Positions 1-12,900 of a stretch of 64,000 nt of DNA are shown here, piece after piece. The DNA is from Bathymodiolus brooksi. Taxonomy: Eukaryota; Mollusca; Bivalvia; Mytilida; Modiolidae. The notes below the pieces were generated by a model. It was not told the origin of the DNA. It searched no databases and was given only the letters and a program-made list of their open reading frames with translations. The DNA is taken from assembly GCA_963680875.1 (NCBI GenBank), contig OY804579.1, positions 23,111,804-23,175,803 on the forward strand. Reading direction: 5' to 3'. How positions within the stretch are numbered: position 1 is the stretch's first letter; each line of letters begins with the position of its first letter. Made by a program: the position numbers and the translations under genes.

Positions 1-440
1 ATTCACTATGGTTACCAAAGAACATTGTAAATTCTGATTGGCTGAAATATAAAAATATCCCCTATATGAAAATACTATGGCCAGTTGTATTGAAATTTAC
101 AGAAGTGATATATGGATAGTCTTTAAAATAGATCCCTCATTTTATTTAATTCTGATATCCTACATTCCAACCACAAGGCATAAATAATTTCTAATTTGTA
201 GATTACAAACAAAATCTCTATAGACACAAGAAATGTTATATGTTATTACACAATGTAGGATTAATAGGGGTTAAAATTTTGTACATAGAATGCACACAAT
301 CGAGTATATTTCTCAGGTGAGCATATCAGCATATGTCATTGTTTAAAATGAAGGGCAGATGAGCAATTATAGGCTCAATTGAGCATCAGATTTTATTTAG
401 GTTCTTGATGTTTATACATTGTTTAATATAAGTTAAAAGG

Positions 441-702
441 GACTGTCATGGTCATGATGGCTTGGTAGTTGGATTTATAACTACCTATGCAATCAGTGCC
501 TATCACCACTAATGCTGTGAGTTCGAATTCCACTTAGGTGAGGTTTACTCAATACAACATTATGTGATTAAGTTTGTCAGTGACTTGGGGCAGGTCAGTG
601 GTTTTCTCCGGGTACTCCGGTTTCCCCCACCAATAAAACTGACCGCCACGATGTAACTGAAATATTGTTGATAGTGGCATTAAACACCATAAACCTAACC
701 AT
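441..702 (+). mobile_element. SINE family A, tRNA-derived, near full length
   Basis: Family A head reads TGGTAGTTGGATTTATAAC (A-box region), CCTATCACCACTAATG and TGAGTTCGAATTCC (B-box-like). The body has ACAACATTATGTGATTAAG and TCAGTGACTTG. The tail, CCACCAATAAAACTGACCGC then AAATATTGTTGATAGTGGC, ends near TTAAACACCAT. A tRNA-like head with a shared conserved tail is a SINE layout; the tail resembles conserved 3' domains reported in metazoan SINEs (from memory, not checked). Confidence 0.75.
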
Positions 703-802
703 AACCCTAATCTAAGTTAAAACACAAAATGGTTCTTTCATGAAGTGTTTGTACCAGGTAAATGTAATTTAAGGCCACTTGTTAAATGTGTTTTATTTTT
801 AG

Positions 803-976
803 GTGCTACATGTTCAGATCCAGGCTACCCAGCTGGAGGATCAATTACTACAAATGGTTTTGAGCAGGGTGGTTCTATCATATTTAATTGTGACAGACCT
901 GGCTTCTCCCCAGACGTAACCAGCATTGGCTGTACATCTTCTCTATCATGGAATGGCTCTGTAGCTAACTGTGTTG
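803..976 (+). CDS. Exon 1: CCP/sushi domain
   Basis: Acceptor tttatttttag before 803 and donor G|GTGAGT after 976, phase 1-1, 58 codons. Translation opens [12 protein letters not shown] and ends WNGSVANCV. It has the CCP pattern: Cys near the start, a G-rich loop, FNC, a Cys, WNG and a final Cys. The upstream ATG at 745 lies in the intron and is not a start. This is the first exon visible; earlier exons must lie upstream of the window. Confidence 0.88.
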
Positions 977-3900
977 GTGAGTTTTATTCTCAATTATCTA
1001 AATAATCCTGTATTTGATAATGCTGTTGTGTTTAGCTCACCTAGCTAGGAAAAGGACCATTATGCAGTCTTTGCCTTAATTGTTTTTCATATACTTGCCC
1101 GAAAGTCAAATTTAGAAAATAAAATCTATTTATTCAGACAAATTCTTTCATAATTTTCACTTGTTCGAATTAAGTTTTACTTGTCCCAGGCTTCGGGCAA
1201 GTGGGTTAGGGCAAAGATTGATTCAAACAGTGAGCTGCTGTGTGGACTTTTTATATTACTTGTCATCTTTTGAATATGGTCGTCTTCAAAGTTTATTGTA
1301 TTGTATGGCTAAGTAATCCAAGATGGCCATCACTACAGGACATAATTACACATGACTGATCATGGTATGGAGCAGAAATCTAAAATGACCATGACTGTAG
1401 AACAATAGGTAACAATGAAGCCCAATGAAGCTTGACAGTTTTGACACATTTGAATGGCTTTTTTGTGTATTTTAAAATTTTAAAATTTAAATTGTTTTTA
1501 TAATAAAATGTCAGATTTCATTCATAAAGCAAGCAAGGCACAATGAATACATGACATATTTTATCCTGCAACTGCATGATTTGGGATACTTATAAAGGTA
1601 GCTAAATAAACTTCAGAGTTATTAGGTCATGGACCTAATAAAGCATTTCTGGTACCTGATTCATATGGAGCGACAGAAAGAAACGGTAACAGTATAACCT
1701 CTGACTGACGTCACAGATGACACCATTGAAAACGATTAGAATGACACTTGTTTCAATTATTTTCAGACAATCTGGCAGGTGTTTTGGAATTTTTTATATT
1801 GCAGTATAAAAACAATATACGTACATTGTCGTTTAATATAAAATTATTTTGCACTCGCTACGAAACAGGCTAGAAAAGCTCACCAAACCAAAGGCTTGCT
1901 TTTCTATCTGTTACTAAAGCGCATGCAAATAAATTGTATATTTTCCAACAATGACTTTGTCAATGTACATATATTGTATAATTATGCACTTAAGTGGAAG
2001 ATATTTATAACTTGGAGGTCTTTTTTATATTGTCTTTGTTTTATTGACCTGGAAGACATGTTTGACCTATGAAAGGTAAATTTAATACTTATTTGCAAGT
2101 ACATGGTAAAAAAGAGTCTTCGACACAAATGGTGTTTTCAATTCAAGCATGTTTTGTTTGAATCAATCATCTGTGGTAAATTAACATTGAATTAGAGTGG
2201 AAAAGGTAAATAAGAGATTGTGACTTCCAGGCATCTGTGGTATTCGATTCAAGCCTGTTTGACACAAATATGTGCTGCAATACAGTCAAACCTGTATTAA
2301 GAGGTCATGACCTTTAGGACAAAGAAAATGTGGTCTTGTAAGACAGGGGACCTCTTAAAAGAGGTTCAATTCGGATGAAATTTTCTATGACAGGACAAGA
2401 AAAATGTGACCTTTTAATACAGTTGACTGCTTAATAGAGGTGACCACATGGGCAGGTTTAACTGTATATTTAAAAAGAATGATTTCTTCCTAATTAATAT
2501 TATACAAGTGTTTAAACATGTAAAGGTCTATATATATTTTGATATCATGATAGTAGAAAAAGGGAACATCCAAAAACATCATGTTGTTCACAATAAATGT
2601 TTATTTTTTTAGATGTCACAAAGCCTGTCCTTTCTAACTGTCCAACAGACATGACAATAGATGCATACACAAAGCCATCATTTTCGCCGCCATCTGTCTC
2701 TGATAATTCTGGAACCATCAAGACATTTACTATATCACCAGAAAACGCCAATACCACCATGTTGATTACAACTTCAACAGAGACAGTAACATACACTGCA
2801 ACAGATTATAGTGGAAACAGTGATTCATGTAGCTTTGATATCAAAGTCAGAGGTCCTCCATTTTGTCTTCTTTTATTTAGTTTAATTTTGTATTAGTACA
2901 AATACAATCTATATATAATGTCTTTCAATGAAAAAAGAAAGTTTATTTTTTAGATGTAGAATTTTAATTAAGTTTTGATTTAAGTTATTTTTGGGATTGA
3001 TGATCAGGATTTCATTCAGTTTTGAAGAGTTGAATTGTTTTTGAGTTTATCTTAGGAGATTTGTACAGTATTGAAGTGTAAGTATATCTTGGGGTTTTTA
3101 CACAGTATTAGTGTTAAGGTGTATTTAAATTAAACTCATGTCATTTTTTTAATTTCTTACCTGTAATATGACAAAAAAAAAGCTTAGAATTTGTTTTACT
3201 TGTTGATAGACATAGCTTATCTAATTTGAACAATGATAGAGAATATGAAGAATTATAGTAAAATTTGCAAATGAATATGAGCAGTTATTGCCATAGTTTA
3301 AGAATATAACGAAAATATATTATATTTGCTTGAAATTACAGATCAAACACCACCAAAAATAACTTTGTGCCCTCCGTCGAGGATAGAATATGTATCAGCT
3401 ACAACAGAGACCAGAGAAATAACTACTGTAGACCCTGCAGCAATATCAGCAACTGACAATATTGGTGTTGTCTTCCCTATCACTGTTAATCCATTGAAAT
3501 TCACAGCATCAGCAACCAACCTAGGCAAACAGGTGGTTACAGTGACAGCTTATGATGATGCCGGAAATTCAGATACTTGTAAATTTGAGATTCTTGTTCA
3601 AGGTACATTTTTAATAGTAGATACATGTACTATGTCATCAGTAATTTTGACATTTTCCCTTTGATCTCACAATGTAAATTATCAGTCAGTGTGACATTAA
3701 GTACATTATGATGTTACCAAATCAAACCAATAATGCCAGTTTTGAAGGTCATGACAAACATTATCACTAGTATCACAGCTCCTCCTATTGAACTCAATGT
3801 AATAATAAAGGATGAAGTCCTTATAACGGTAAGCTGTCTGATTTTTCCTACTATATTGATAGCCAAATATCTGTTCACCGGAAGTTTAAAAAATAGATCA

Positions 3901-6900
3901 ATTGATAATTTAGAAATGCAAAAGAAATATATTTCAATAAAAAATTCCCAATTCTTTAATTATTTACTCTATGCAAAATCGAAATAAACTTTTAATAAAA
4001 TTCTAATAAAAAAATCTCTTTCTACGAAACTCCTGACGGAAGAGCGGCGTACAGTAGGTAAAATGAGCCATAACAAATCGGCTACAAAATTAATTCAAAA
4101 TAAAAGATAATAGCGCAATTACGAACGAAATAAAAAGTATGTCTCCTAATTGTTCCTTCAAAACATGAATTAAACAAATGCTTTTATAAATAGATACCCG
4201 CTAAATTATTCGTGTTTTGGGAGAAAATTATTCATTGTTGAATGTTACAGACGACGGGTTTTCATATTTGTAAACAGAAAACGATCGACAATTGCACTTG
4301 GAATCTATCGCTAAAATTCATTGAGATACGCATATTTTGTTATCTTATGCCTGTAATTGGAAAGAATATGATCTCCTGGTTCTATGCATATGTAGAACAC
4401 ATTGAAATTAAAACAAAAACAGTCAATATAATACATTTTCCTTACCTTGATCTATCCCAAAATGTCAAAATCCGTGATGTACCTTATTCATTGAAGAGTG
4501 CAAACTGGCACACATTTTTGGTATGAATAAAGGAAAGGTTTTTATTTCATGTGTATTATATACAAATGGATATGTGAACGTAAATGAATGAATGCTCTTT
4601 CAATTTTAACAGTTGTCATTAAATAATTTACACTAGAAAGGTTATTATGATGTCGTTCGAAATTGTGTCCGAATCTAGGTCACAGAGTGACTAGAACGGG
4701 GTCATGAAAATCTGTTTAAAACCCATAACAATGCATTGAATAATATATGGGCTATGATTCAAAAGGAATATTGGTGTTTAATCTGAAATATGAACATGCA
4801 ATCAGCTTCATCAATTTTGTCAAATTTATTATCAAATGTCATTATCATCGAAATTGTTCGTAATTGCGTCCGGTGAGGCTAACGTGTACGGATCATCATA
4901 TTATTGAAATTTTAGGACTTCGTCCTTCAAACAGGTTGCCTGTCTCATATTAGTGATAATGTCTGTCTTGACATTCAAAACTGGCATTATTCTATATATA
5001 TTTTACTAGGTACTGTAAACTCTATGTTTTAGTTCCATTTTTTTTTTAGAAATATTGATTATGGCTTTATATTCATTTTTAGCTCACCTGGTCAAAGGCA
5101 ATGTGAGCTTTTGCAATCACTTGGCATCCGTTGTCTGTTAACTTTTCACATTTTAATCTTCTCCCCTGAGACTGTTTAGACAAATAAATGAACTGAAGCA
5201 TGTTAGGAAGCATCTATGAAAGGTCCTCTATAAAGTCTCCCCTGAGACTGTTTAGACAAATAAATGAACCGAAGCATGTTAGGAAGCATCTATGGAAGGT
5301 CCTCTATAAAGTCTCCCCTGAGACTGTTTAGACAAATAAATGAACCGAAGCATGTTGGGAAGCATCTATGGAAGGTCCTCTATAAACCTTCCTCTTTTCA
5401 TCCCAGTCCATTTTTTACAAACATGGCCGCCATAGGCAATTCTTGCTTCTGGTTGGTCTGACGGGGGAGTGACACTTTTCCAGTCCACTGAGCCTCTAGT
5501 TCAGCTTTAAATTAATCTTGTAATATTTATAATGACAAAAAAGATTAATTTTTTTCAAATTTCCATTAAAACTGTTCAAAGCAATGAGATGATCGAATCT
5601 GTAGATTTGCTTTTCAAGAAGGAATAGGTAGACAAATCTCTTAATCTAAGCTGTCTTTCTTATAGATAATGAATATATATACAAAGAAATATGCAGTGTT
5701 ATTATGCAAATTGATGCTGTGCAAATATATAATTAAAAATGTGAATTAAAAAAAATTATTAAATAAAGAATTTTAAATAAAAATATATGTAAATAACTGC
5801 AATGATGAATAGAAAATTCAAACAGTGATGGTCAACAATTTTGCTAATATCAACAAAAGGAACATCTACCTCTCATCTCAACCCAGAACAGAAAAAAGGA
5901 TCAGGATATATGATTATTATTAACTTATTCAATCTTTTAAGGCTTAACAAGTAAATGGGAAATAATAATCATGACATCAATGCAGATTGAAGACAATGTA
6001 CAATTGTCTGTTAACTGTAATTCTGACATTGTTTTACTTTCAGCTTCCACTTGTTCTCCATTTAGTATTCCAGTTCCCCAGCATGGTAGTAAAGAATGCA
6101 CCCAAAAATCTGGTGCTAGTGGCTATAATTGTACTGTGACGTGTAATGCTGGCTACTATTTCTATGATTACCCTGACCAATCTAGTGTTACTTTCGACTG
6201 TAATGCCAATACCAATATCTGGGATAAGCCTATCATTCCTGCCTGTACCATAGGTAAGATTATTGTAATATGTTACATTATAATACAGTCAAACCTGCCC
6301 ATGCATTCACCTGTATTAAAAGGCCACCTTTATCTTGTCCTGTCATAGAAAATTTCATATGAATTGAACCTCTTTTAAGAAGTCACCTGTCTTAGAAGAC
6401 CACTTTTTCTTTGTTCCAAATATGACCACTTAATACAGGTTTGACTGTAGTGCATTGACATCTCTGATGAACAACTGCAGGCTCTCCACAGCCTATTATT
6501 ATCTCTGATGGACAACTGCAGGCTCTCCACAGCCTATTATTATCTCTGATGGACAACTGCAGGCTCTCCACAGCCTATTAACTCTGATGAACAACTGCAG
6601 GCTCTCCACAGCCTATTATTATCTCTGATGAACAACTGCAGGCTCTCCACAGCCTATTATTAACTCTGATGAACAACTGCAGGCTCTCCACAGCCTATTA
6701 TTAACTCTGATGAACAACTGCAGGTTCTCCACAGCCTATTATTATCTCTGATGAACAACTGCAGGCTCTCCACAGCCTATTATTAACTGATGAACAACTG
6801 CAGGCTCTCCACAGCCTATTATTATCTCTGATGGACAACTGCAGGCTCTCCACAGCCTATTATTATCTCTGATGGACAACTGCAGGCTCTCCACAGCCTA

Positions 6901-9900
6901 TTAACTCTGATGAACAACTGCAGGCTCTCCACAGCCTATTATTATCTCTGATGAACAACTGCAGGCTCTCCACAGCCTATTATTATCTCTGATGGACAAC
7001 TGCAGGCTCTCCACAGCCTATTATTATCTCTGATGGACAACTGCAGGCTCTCCACAGCCTATTAACTCTGATGAACAACTGCAGGCTCTCCATAGCCTAT
7101 TATTATCTCTGATGAACAACTGCAGGCTCTCCACAGCCTATTATTAACTCTGATGAACAACTGCAGGCTCTCCACAGCCTATTATTAACTCTGATGAACA
7201 ACTGCAGGCTCTCTACAGCCTATTATTATCTCTGATGAACAACTGCAGGCTCTCCACAGCCTATTATTAACTCTGATGAACAACTGCAGAAAATTTCATA
7301 TGAATTGAACCTCTTTAAAGAAGTCACCTGTCTTAGAAGACCCCTTATTCTTTGTTCCAAATATGACCACTTAATACAGGTTTGACTGTAGTGCATTGAC
7401 ATCGCTGATGAACAACTGCAGGCTCTCCACAGCCTATTATTATCTCTGATGGACAACTGCAGGCTCTCCACAGCCTATTAACTCTGATGAACAACTGCAG
7501 GCTCTCCACAGCCTATTATTAACTCTGATGAACAACTGCAGGCTCTCCACAGCCTATTATTATCTCTGATGAACAACTGCAGGCTCTCCACAGCCTATTA
7601 TTAACTCTGATGAACAACTGCATGCTCTCCACAGCCTATTATTAACTCTGATGAACAACTGCCGGCTCTCCACAGCCTATTATTAACTCTGATGAACAAC
7701 TGCAGGCTCTCCACAGCCTATTATTATCTCTGATGGACAACTGCAGGCTCTCCACAGCCTATTATTAACTCTGATGAACAACTGCAGGTTCTCCACAGCC
7801 TATTATTATCTCTGATGAACAACTGCAGGCTCTCCACAGCCTATTATTATCTCTGATGGACAACTGCAGGCTCTCCACAGCCTATTATTATCTCTGATGG
7901 ACAACTGTAGGCTCTCCACAGCCTATTATTATCTCTGATGGACAACTACAGGCTTTCTACAGCCTATTATTATCTCTGATGAACAACTGCAGGCTCTCCA
8001 CAGCCTATTATTATCTCTGATGAACAACTGCAGGCTCTCCACAGCCTATTATTAACTCTGATGAACAACTGCAGGCTCTCCACAGCCTATTATTATTTCT
8101 GATGAACAACTGCAGGCTCTCCACAGCCTATTATTATCTCTGATGGACAACTGCAGGCTCTCCACAGCCTATTATTATCTCTGATGGAAAACTGCAGGCT
8201 CTCCACAGCCTATTAACTCTGATGAACAACTGCAGGCTCTCCACAGCCTATTATTATCTCTGATGAACAACTGCAGGCTCTCCACAGCCTATTATTAACT
8301 CTGATGAACAACTGCAGGCTCTCCACAGCCTATTATTAACTCTGATGAACAACTGCAGGCTCTCCACAGCCTATTATTAACTCTGATGAACAACTGCAGG
8401 CTCTCCACAGTCTATTATTATCTCTGACGAACAACTGCAGGCTCTCCACAGCCTATTATTAACTCTGATGAACAAATGCAGAAAATTTCATATGAATTGA
8501 ACCTCTTTAAAGAAGTCACCTGTCTTAGAAGACCACTTTTTCTTTGTTCCAAATATGACCACTTAATACAGGTTTGACTGTAGTGCATTGACATTGCTGA
8601 TGAACAACTGCAGGCTCTCCACAGCCTATTATTATCTCTGATGGACAACTGCAGGCTCTCCACAGCCTATTAACTCTGATGAACAACTGCAGGCTCTCCA
8701 CAGCCTATTATTAACTCTGATAAACAACTGCAGGCTCTCCACAGCCTATTATTATCTCTGATGAACAACTGCAGGCTCTCCACAGCCTATTATTAACTCT
8801 GATGAACAACTGCAGGCTCTCCACAGCCTATTATTAACTCTGATGAACAACTGCAGGTTCTCCACAGCCTATTATTATCTCTGATGAACAACTACAGGCT
8901 CTCCACAGCCCATTATTAACTCATGAACAACTGCAGGCTCTCCACAGCCTATTATTATCTCTGATGGACAACTGCAGGCTCTCCACAGCCTATTATTATC
9001 TCTGATGAACAACTGCAGGCTCTCCACAGCCTATTATTATCTCTGATGGACAACTGCAGGCTCTCCACAGCCTATTATTATCTCTGATGAACAACTGCAG
9101 GCTCTCCACAGTCTATTATTATCTCTGATGAACAACTGCAGGCTCTCCACAGCCTATTATTATCTCTGATGAACAACTGCAGGCTCTCCACAGCCTATTA
9201 TTTTCTCTGATGAACAACTGCAGGCTCTCTACAGCCTATTGTTAACTCTGATGAACAACTGCAGGCTCTCCACAACCTATTATTATCTCTGATGAACAAC
9301 TGCAGGCTCTCCACAACCTATTATTATCTCAAAGGGCCACATGAGTAAATGCCATCACTTGCCGTCTCTTGTCATTGCACATCGGTCAGTCTGGGATAAA
9401 TTATTTTAAAATCTTCTTTTAGTTATAGGGTTGTAAAATTTCCTAGCAGCCAATATCTACTCCAAAAAGTGTTGGTCGTGAAGAACTGTTAACTTTCAAG
9501 GATTCTTAAATAACAAGTAGCACATTTCCTTTATTAAAATAACATTTTGACATTTTTTCATAAAAATTTTGTGATTTGCATACAGCCAGCAGACACACAA
9601 TATATATAAGTGGCTGTTCCTTGCAATGCAGAGATGATATGTCATGTTTTTTTTAACCCCAGGCTTCAACTGAGGAGGAAACTTTAATTGTTGCCCCCTC
9701 AGTAGGTATGAACAATTTGTATGATACTATAAATTAAAGTGAAAGTTACTTCTTAAAAATTGTAATCTAATGGGAAATGTTAGATGTCTCCATATGTAGA
9801 TTTTAGAAATTAATCTATTCTTATAACTCCACCCCTTCTACAATGAGAAAATGTCCTTATAAGAGTGGTGACTTCTCTTTAAGGGAACAATTTAGTAGTA

Positions 9901-12900
9901 TTTTACTATCTTGGTTCATCTAATGTGGCCTTTGATCTTTGGTAGAAGGTGTCTTATATGAGGGGGACTACTGTATCAGGTTTTTAAATTATATTCTAAG
10001 AATCATACAAGCACTATCAAATTAGTAGAATTTTTTTTATTAGCTCATCTTGACATCTGTCGTCCGTTAACTTTTCACATTTTAATCTTCTCCTCTGAAA
10101 CCCCTCAGCCAAATGAACTGAAACTTGGTAGGAGGCATCTATGGAAGGTCCTCCTCCTTAAATATTGCACATTTTGTCCCGATCCATTAACAAACACAGG
10201 CAATTCTTGTTTCTGATTGGCTGATTTTTAAAAATATTCTCCTCTGAAACCGCTTGGCCAAATGAACCACAACTTGGTAGGAAGCATCTATGGAAGGTTC
10301 TCTATAAAGAGTGCCCATTTCGTCCTGATCTGTTAACAAACATGGCCGCCACAGGACATTCTTGTTTCAGATTGGTTGATTTAAAAAAAATTGTTTCCTC
10401 TGAAACCGCTGGGCAAAATGAATCAAAATTTGGTAGGAAGCATCATTGGAAGGTCCTCTATAACAATTGCTCATTTAGTTTCGATCCGTTAGCAAACATG
10501 GCCACCAGGCCATTCTTGGTTGATTTCTAAAAAATCTTCTCCTCTGAAACACCTTGGCCAAAATGATTCAAAGCTTGGCATAGTTCATCCTTGGAAGGTC
10601 CTCTATAAAGATTGCTCATTTAGTCCTGATTTGCTATCAAGCATGGCTGCCACAGGCAATTCTTGTTTCTAATTGGTTGATTTCTAAAAATCTTCTCCTC
10701 TGAAACCACTGTGCCAAATGAACTGAAGCTTGGTAGGAAGCATCTATGGAAGGTCCTCTATAACGTTTACTCATTTTGTCTTGATTCGTTAACAAACATG
10801 GCCACCACAGACAATTCTTGTTTCTGGTTGGTCGATTTCTAAAAATCTTCTTCTCTGTAACTGCTTAGCCAAATGAACCGAAACTTGGTGAGAAGCACCT
10901 ATGGAAGGTTCTGTATTAAGTTTCCTCAGATCAGAATGAAAGGTGAGCGACACAGGCTCAGCCCACTGAGCCTCTAGTTTAACTTTTCATGCGTTTATTA
11001 TTTTTTGTCTCGCCTACGATGAAAATCGCTGAAAGTGTGACATAGGTATTGTTTTTCTGGTGGCAGCGATGGCATAGCAATGTCAATGTCTGTATCATGA
11101 TGCAGACATATCAGTCAGCATGTGTCATCTGACATTGACCTCATTTTCATGGTCTACTGACTTTGTTAAATTTATGTCAAATTTTGGTGATTAGGTCAGT
11201 TTCTACAACCTAGGTTCACCATATTTGGTCTACACTTTGATGATGGATAGGATACAGTTTCATGGTACATTTTTTACATTTCACACAAACAATTTGCAGG
11301 GGGCAGACGAGACATAGATCTGTCTACACTTGTTTTTAAAAGCATAATCTTTCGATACAAGGTCTTGTTTATTAAATATTTTGACTAAAAAAAGATTGGA
11401 AAATTGAAGATGAACGGAAGAGTCTCGAAGAAGTAAATTAGCTAATAAGAAATGATTTGCTGCTAAACTTGATGAAAGTGTAAACATTTAATACAATTTA
11501 AATTGGAATAATTTTTGACATTAAGACGGTACCAAAACTGTTTTGTTTATTATTATATATGTGCCATATATTTTATAGTATTTTTATGAATATTACATGG
11601 ATAAAGAGATAATCTATATTTTCATTTTCAGCTAATGTTCGAGCTAAATATTCCCAGATCTTTCACGTAAAATACAATGCAGCACAATCCATCCCATCTA
11701 ACTGTAAGGATGCATATCGGGGAGCAGTTGCAGCTGTTATTCCTACGGCACAAGGCACTCTGCAGTCTATCTGTCGTATATCATCAAGTGATCAACTAGT
11801 AGTTGGATTAACCAAAGATGATGCTACTTTTACTATAAATAGCAACGAGGTAAGAATTTTAAAATACTTGTAAAGGTTAATGTCAAATTTGATAGACATC
11901 AAGATATACAAGAAGATGTGAGATTTTTGCCATCATCGGTTTCTTGTTTTTTGTACATTGTTAGGTTTTCATTTTGATGCATTTGCAAAAATCTTCAGTA
12001 GTGTAATGGTTAGCATGCCCGTCGTGAGTGTGGTAGATCATGAGTTCAAGTCCCGGTTGGGTCAAACCAAAGAATATATAATTTTTATTTGCTTCTTTTG
12101 TGCTAAACACTCCATACTAAGGAGAAAGAGCAAAGAATGGTTGGCTCAGGAACAGGATAATGTGTCCAAGTAGAGTGACATTTCTTCTGCGACGAAAGTC
12201 ACTAATGGTGAGACATAGGTATTGGTTTTCCGGTGGTGACAATGGCATATTTTTGTGATTTTAAGTCAACTTCTCCATTACCATCCAACATAGATTCACC
12301 ATACTTGGTCCACACAGTGATCATGAGGTGTACATCTCAGCCATATGTCACCTAACCTTGACAAAATGTTCACAGTCTACTGACTTAGTTAAATTTAAAT
12401 ACTTTTTCATGATTAGGTCAGTTTCTCTATTAATATACAACCTAGGTTCACCATATTTGGTCAGTTTCTCTATTAACATACAACCTAGGTTCACCATATT
12501 AGGTCAGTTTCTCTATTAACATACAACCTAGGTTCACCATATTAGGTCAGTTCCTCTATTAACGTACAACCTAGGTTCACCATATTAGGTCAGTTCCCCT
12601 ATTAACATACAACCTAGGTTCACCATATTAGGTCAGTTCCTCTATTAACATACAACCTAGGTTCACCATATTAGGTCAGTTCCTCTATTAATATACAACC
12701 TAGGTTCACCATATTTGGTCAGTTTCTCTATTAACATACAACCTAGGTTCACCATATTAGGTCAGTTCCTCTATTAACATACAACCTAGGTACACCATAT
12801 TAGGTCAGTTCCTCTATTAACATACAACCTAGGTTCACCATATTAGGTCAGTTCCTCTATTAACATACAACCTAGGTTCACCATATTTGGTCAGTTTCTC

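Noticed and set aside
745..750. ATG at the head of exon 1 as a translation start
   Set aside because: It lies before a clear acceptor at 801-802; exon 1 begins in phase 1, so coding exons must precede it.
4242..4526. 94-codon frame inside the 1.26-kb TIR element
   Set aside because: No transposase motif or domain, AT-driven; likely chance.
7226..8663. Two nearly identical 81-codon minus-strand frames 1,192 bases apart
   Set aside because: They read through the MITE piece and array units of the higher-order repeat; not genes.
6460..9331. CRISPR-like look of regularly spaced repeats
   Set aside because: Units are directly adjacent with no unique spacers, in an animal intron. The same holds for the other tandem arrays.
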